A stretch of 64,000 bases of DNA, taken from Bradyrhizobium sp. NDS-1. Its GTDB lineage: Bacteria > Pseudomonadota > Alphaproteobacteria > Rhizobiales > Xanthobacteraceae. A program made the translations under genes and the position numbers. The stretch covers positions 4,077,501 through 4,141,500 of the forward strand of contig NZ_CP136628.1 of the NCBI RefSeq assembly GCF_032918005.1. The letters run 5' to 3'. Shown one piece after another: positions 61,569 through 64,000 of this stretch (its first letter is position 1; each line of letters begins with the position of its first letter). Below the pieces are notes generated by a model. It searched no databases and was not told the origin of the DNA. It worked only from the letters and a program-made list of their open reading frames with translations.

Positions 61569-61875
61569 GAATCGCTCCGCGCCGTTTTCTCCGACTCCGA
61601 TTCGTTCTTCGAGAACGAAATGGAGTCGGATGCAGAACATGTTGCGCCTGCCGGCGCGATGCGGCGCTTCATCTCCTGACGTGACCGGGTCGTCACGGGC
61701 CTGGCCCGCCGCGATCGGACGCGCGTTCGGCAAACTCCTAACGAACGTTTGCGCGGAAGCAGATAACCCTATTCGGTTAGGTTAAAACCCCAATCGCGTT
61801 GCGCTTGCCGCTGCTTGGGATAGGTGTCTGGCAAAGACGAACAAGATACGACTTTGCCAAGAAGCCATTTTTGTC
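61569..61875. other. Gene-free stretch with a strong hairpin
   Basis: This 307-base gap holds a near-perfect hairpin at 61590-61630: TCCGACTCC with GGAGTCGGA (9 pairs), a 2x2 internal loop, and TTCGTTCT with AGAACGAA (8 pairs) around TCG. No T-tract follows. I see no open frame with a ribosome-binding site in the rest. Confidence 0.5.
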
Positions 61876-62073
61876 ATGACACCTTTTTCAGAGCCGTCCT
61901 TTTACCAAGGCGACCGGCACACCTACCGGCGTGTCGCCATCGTCGGCACGCTGTTCTGCCTCGCTTTCGTGGTGGTCAGCTTCTCGCTGCGGCCGCAGGT
62001 CGAGGACACGCGCGTTGCGGTCAAGGCCGACCGGCTGGTGCGCACGGCGGGCCAGCCGGCGCAAGCCAACTAG
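61876..62073 (+). CDS. Small single-pass membrane protein
   Basis: A 65-residue protein with a polar N-terminus (MTPFSEPSFYQGDRHTYRR), one membrane helix (VAIVGTLFCLAFVVVSFSL) and a short basic tail outside (RPQVEDTRVAVKADRLVRTA). No clear ribosome-binding site is seen. Unknown function. Confidence 0.6.
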   Translation: MTPFSEPSFYQGDRHTYRRVAIVGTLFCLAFVVVSFSLRPQVEDTRVAVKADRLVRTAGQPAQAN

Positions 62074-62085
62074 ACGGCGCGCCGA

Positions 62086-62211
62086 TCAGCGCTTGTCGCC
62101 GCAAATGCGATCGTCGGTCGGCACCTGCGAGAAAGTGGTGCCGCGCGAGGCAAGCGCCACGAAGCCGGCATAGCCGGACAGGTTGAGCAAGACTTCGAGC
62201 CACGCGGGCAT
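62086..62211 (-). CDS. Small single-pass membrane protein
   Basis: A 41-residue protein, MPAWLEVLLNLSGYAGFVAL then ASRGTTFSQVP, with one hydrophobic helix and a charged tail containing one Cys. GAAGAGG lies 6 bases before the ATG at 62211. It converges with the plus-strand membrane protein, 12 bases between stops. Unknown function. Confidence 0.5.
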   Translation of the reverse strand: MPAWLEVLLNLSGYAGFVALASRGTTFSQVPTDDRICGDKR

Positions 62212-62288
62212 ATCGGCCTCTTCCGGTCTGCCTGAGGAACAACTCAACGTCCGCGCGCAATCCTGGTTCCCTGCTCCCGCGAAGGAAC

Positions 62289-62537
62289 CTAGATCGGGGA
62301 GGAGGGATCGAGCCGGCGTCCGAGGGTCGCAACGGATTTGCTCGAGGGCTGCTCTTTGAGGAACTCGGCGATCGCCCGTGCCAGCTCGCGGTCGCTCATC
62401 GGCGTCGCCGGCGGGCGCAGTGCGCCCACCCCGAAGCTGCGAACGATCTCGTCGTAATGCTGATCGTCGGATCTGGGAACCAGCTTGCGTATACGGGCCA
62501 GCAATGCAGATAAGGGCAAACTTTCCTCCTCGGTCAT
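62289..62537 (-). CDS. Small hypothetical protein
   Basis: An 82-residue soluble protein starting MTEEESLPLSALLARIRKL, helical in the first half and with DRELARAIAEFLKEQPSS later. The start at 62537 is chosen over 62555 without a strong ribosome-binding site to decide. It has no known domain. Confidence 0.5.
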   Translation of the reverse strand: MTEEESLPLSALLARIRKLVPRSDDQHYDEIVRSFGVGALRPPATPMSDRELARAIAEFLKEQPSSKSVATLGRRLDPSSPI

Positions 62538-62587
62538 TCGCCCCGCTGGCAGCAATCGTCGTGTGCTGCCATCTGCTCCCGTGAAAC

Positions 62588-62628
62588 TTAAAACCCCGCC
62601 AGCATCGCCGAGATGCTGACGGGGCTTC
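62588..62628 (-). terminator. Intrinsic terminator on the minus strand, source RNA unknown
   Basis: On the minus strand GCCCCGTCAGCATC and GATGCTGGCGGGG form a long stem (one bulge) followed by TTTTAAG. No gene on the minus strand ends here; the next one begins at 62537. It may end a small RNA from 62630-62790 or belong to the plus-strand gene's upstream region. Confidence 0.45.
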
Positions 62629-62801
62629 GTGCTGTTGCCTCAACCCGGATGGCGGAGGCTCCCGCACTTGAAAAGGCAATGCGCTCCCGGCGATTTGGTT
62701 CCGGCTCTCAGCGCCCTTTTTTGCTGCGGCGGTTCCGCACTCCTGCGCGCAACCATCGCAGGCGCATCTAGTTATCTTTGCAAGACGCGAAGGAGGAGAG
62801 C

Positions 62802-63095
62802 ATGAAGAAGACACTGGCAGTCCTGGCCACCGTCGCAGCCGTCGGCGTTGCCGCGGTCGCAGCCCCGGCGCCTGCCGAGGCGCGCGGGCGCGGTGGTATC
62901 GGCCCGGGCCTCGCATTCGGCCTCGCCGCCGGCGCGATCACCGCGGGCGCGGTCGCAGCATCGCACCCGTACGGCTATTACGGTCCCCGCTACGGCTATT
63001 ATGACGGGCCGGGCTACTATTACGGGGCCGGCCCCGTCGCCTACTATGGCGGCGGACCCTACTACCGGCACCATCACCACTGGCGCCATTGGTAA
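62802..63095 (+). CDS. Small secreted Gly/Tyr/His-rich protein
   Basis: The 97-residue protein has a signal peptide (LAVLATVAAVGVAAVAAPAPAEA), a short hydrophobic glycine-rich part (GIGPGLAFGLAAGAITAGAVAA) and a Tyr/Gly/Pro-rich tail ending in HHHHWRHW. The histidine cluster could bind metals. GGAGGAG precedes the ATG at 62802. A perfect terminator follows. Proteins of this build are common in the Bradyrhizobium envelope; no function is known. Confidence 0.75.
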   Translation: MKKTLAVLATVAAVGVAAVAAPAPAEARGRGGIGPGLAFGLAAGAITAGAVAASHPYGYYGPRYGYYDGPGYYYGAGPVAYYGGGPYYRHHHHWRHW

Positions 63096-63110
63096 CGACT
63101 AACAAGCGAA

Positions 63111-63139
63111 AAGCCCGGAGCAATGCTCCGGGCTTTTTT
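63111..63139 (+). terminator. Terminator of the Gly/Tyr-rich protein gene
   Basis: GCCCGGAGC (63113-63121) pairs perfectly with GCTCCGGGC (63125-63133) around AAT, then six T. The A-run before it makes it usable in the other direction too. Confidence 0.92.
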
Positions 63140-63162
63140 CGTGCGCATTGATCAGACGTGAA

Positions 63163-63327
63163 TTACGGCCACAGCGAGGGCCGTTCGACCTTTCGGGCAT
63201 TCTCCAGCGTCGACACGAAATACTCTTCGCGCTCACGCTTGAATTTTTCCTGCGTGGCACGGAAGGCGGCAACACGGGCGGCGATCTCATCGCGCTCACG
63301 GGCTTTGCGTTCTTCGTCTTCGGTCAT
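63163..63327 (-). CDS. Small charged coiled-coil-like protein
   Basis: A 54-residue protein, MTEDEERKARERDEIAARVA then AFRATQEKFKREREEYF, almost all charged helix. GAGGGG lies 6 bases before the ATG at 63327, which decides the start over an ATG six bases earlier. Unknown function. It is divergent from the sirtuin gene. Confidence 0.6.
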   Translation of the reverse strand: MTEDEERKARERDEIAARVAAFRATQEKFKREREEYFVSTLENARKVERPSLWP

Positions 63328-63569
63328 GACCATCCCCTCGGGTTTACTACTGAGCTCAAGCACTGCCGCCGCATCATCTTGAGTCGCATTCACACATCCA
63401 TTGATGCTTCCGAATGGGGCGTCAATGGGGAGGAGGCATTGCAGGATTGTGATATGCGAAGGCCGGAAAAAATTGCCGAGTGCGTCGTGTTGGCGCTTGA
63501 TAAGAGCGTCAGCAATCTTGCCGCTTGCGCATGGTTGCTGCAGGACAAACCCGGATCGGGAGGCTGCGA

Positions 63570-64000
63570 TTGATCGCATCGGATCTTCAAAGTGGCGTTG
63601 AGCGCCTCGGCGGGATGATCGCGGAGGCCAGGACCATCGTGCCGTTCACCGGCGCCGGCATTTCGACGGAGTGCGGCATTCCCGACTTCCGCTCGCCGGG
63701 CGGAATTTGGACGCGCAACCGCCCGATCCCGTTCGACGAATTCGTCGCGAGCCAGTCAGCGCGGGACGAATCCTGGCGCCGGCGATTTGCGATGGAGGAG
63801 GTGTTCGCGGCGGCGAAGCCCGGCCGCGGCCATCGCGCGCTGGCATCGCTCTACCGCGCCGGCAAGGTTCCCGCCGTCATCACCCAGAACATCGACAATC
63901 TGCATCAGGCCTCGGGCTTCGCCGGCGAGCACGTGATCGAGCTTCACGGCAACACCACCTATGCGCGCTGCATCGGATGCGGACAGGCCTATCCGCTCGA
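63570..64000 (+). CDS. NAD-dependent protein deacetylase (sirtuin), N-terminal part
   Basis: The gene runs off the window; 143 codons are visible. The start is TTG at 63570, supported by GGGAGG at 7 bases. Sirtuin motifs are in order: TIVPFTGAGISTECGIPDFRS in register at residues 22-42, TQNIDNLH (about residue 106) and the catalytic His in VIELHG, followed by the first zinc pair CIGC. It removes acyl groups from lysines using NAD. The class cannot be settled from the visible part; CobB-like is the simplest reading. Confidence 0.92.
   Translation, partial: MIASDLQSGVERLGGMIAEARTIVPFTGAGISTECGIPDFRSPGGIWTRNRPIPFDEFVASQSARDESWRRRFAMEEVFAAAKPGRGHRALASLYRAGKVPAVITQNIDNLHQASGFAGEHVIELHGNTTYARCIGCGQAYPL

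Overview
The window is a stretch of chromosome from a high-GC alphaproteobacterium, almost certainly Bradyrhizobium or a very close relative. This rests on the gene families present (Pcs phosphatidylcholine synthase, NasS/NasT with a NirA-type nitrite reductase, DUF1236 and IalB proteins, HspQ), on strongly GC-biased codons, and on short interspersed palindromes of the kind scattered through Bradyrhizobium genomes (for example GAGCATGATC...GATCATGC, and GTAGGGTGGGCA...). I found no rRNA, tRNA, CRISPR array, insertion sequence or prophage. The species is inferred, not proven.

Layout. 1-4100: end of a membrane protein, then glmU and glmS (UDP-GlcNAc supply) around a small reverse-strand gene. 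4.1-9.1 kb: DUF502 membrane protein, two NAD(P)-dependent dehydrogenases, recG. 9.2-18 kb: sdhE-mfd, then on the minus strand a degenerate GGDEF protein, a degenerate adenylate-forming protein and a peptide-binding protein. 18-24 kb: IalB protein, hspQ, AEC transporter, UbiH-like monooxygenase, pcs-terC, quinone oxidoreductase. 24.2-25.7 kb: an argD-type aminotransferase preceded by what looks like a complete arginine attenuator: promoter, leaderless 30-residue peptide with 12 arginines, alternative pairing and terminator. 26-28.3 kb: an unknown gene and rimO.

28.6-35.4 kb: a secreted protein, then nitrate assimilation: nasT, nasS, a leader with two ANTAR-type hairpins behind a sigma-54-like promoter, nirA and a flavin reductase with an Fe-S motif. 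35.4-38 kb: 5-oxoprolinase genes pxpBCA, facing an RraA-like gene and a cupin. 39.4-43.6 kb: small secreted proteins, a PheC-like periplasmic dehydratase, DUF1993 and a repeat-containing protein. 43.7-49.2 kb: a minus-strand sugar-type ABC transporter operon ending in a 2-hydroxyacid dehydrogenase. 49.6-58.3 kb: Spy-like LTXXQ protein, lone receiver, glucokinase, nicotinamidase, PhaC-like hydrolase, nadE, GrlR-like and DUF1236 proteins. 58.6-64 kb: many small membrane or basic proteins, an HU-like protein and the start of a sirtuin.

The two regulatory leaders (argD and nirA) are the most interesting items. The nirA leader matches a known mechanism (NasT antitermination). The argD leader would be a ribosome-mediated arginine attenuator, a class I do not know to be described for arginine biosynthesis in alphaproteobacteria. 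All family calls are from reading the sequence; no database search was run.
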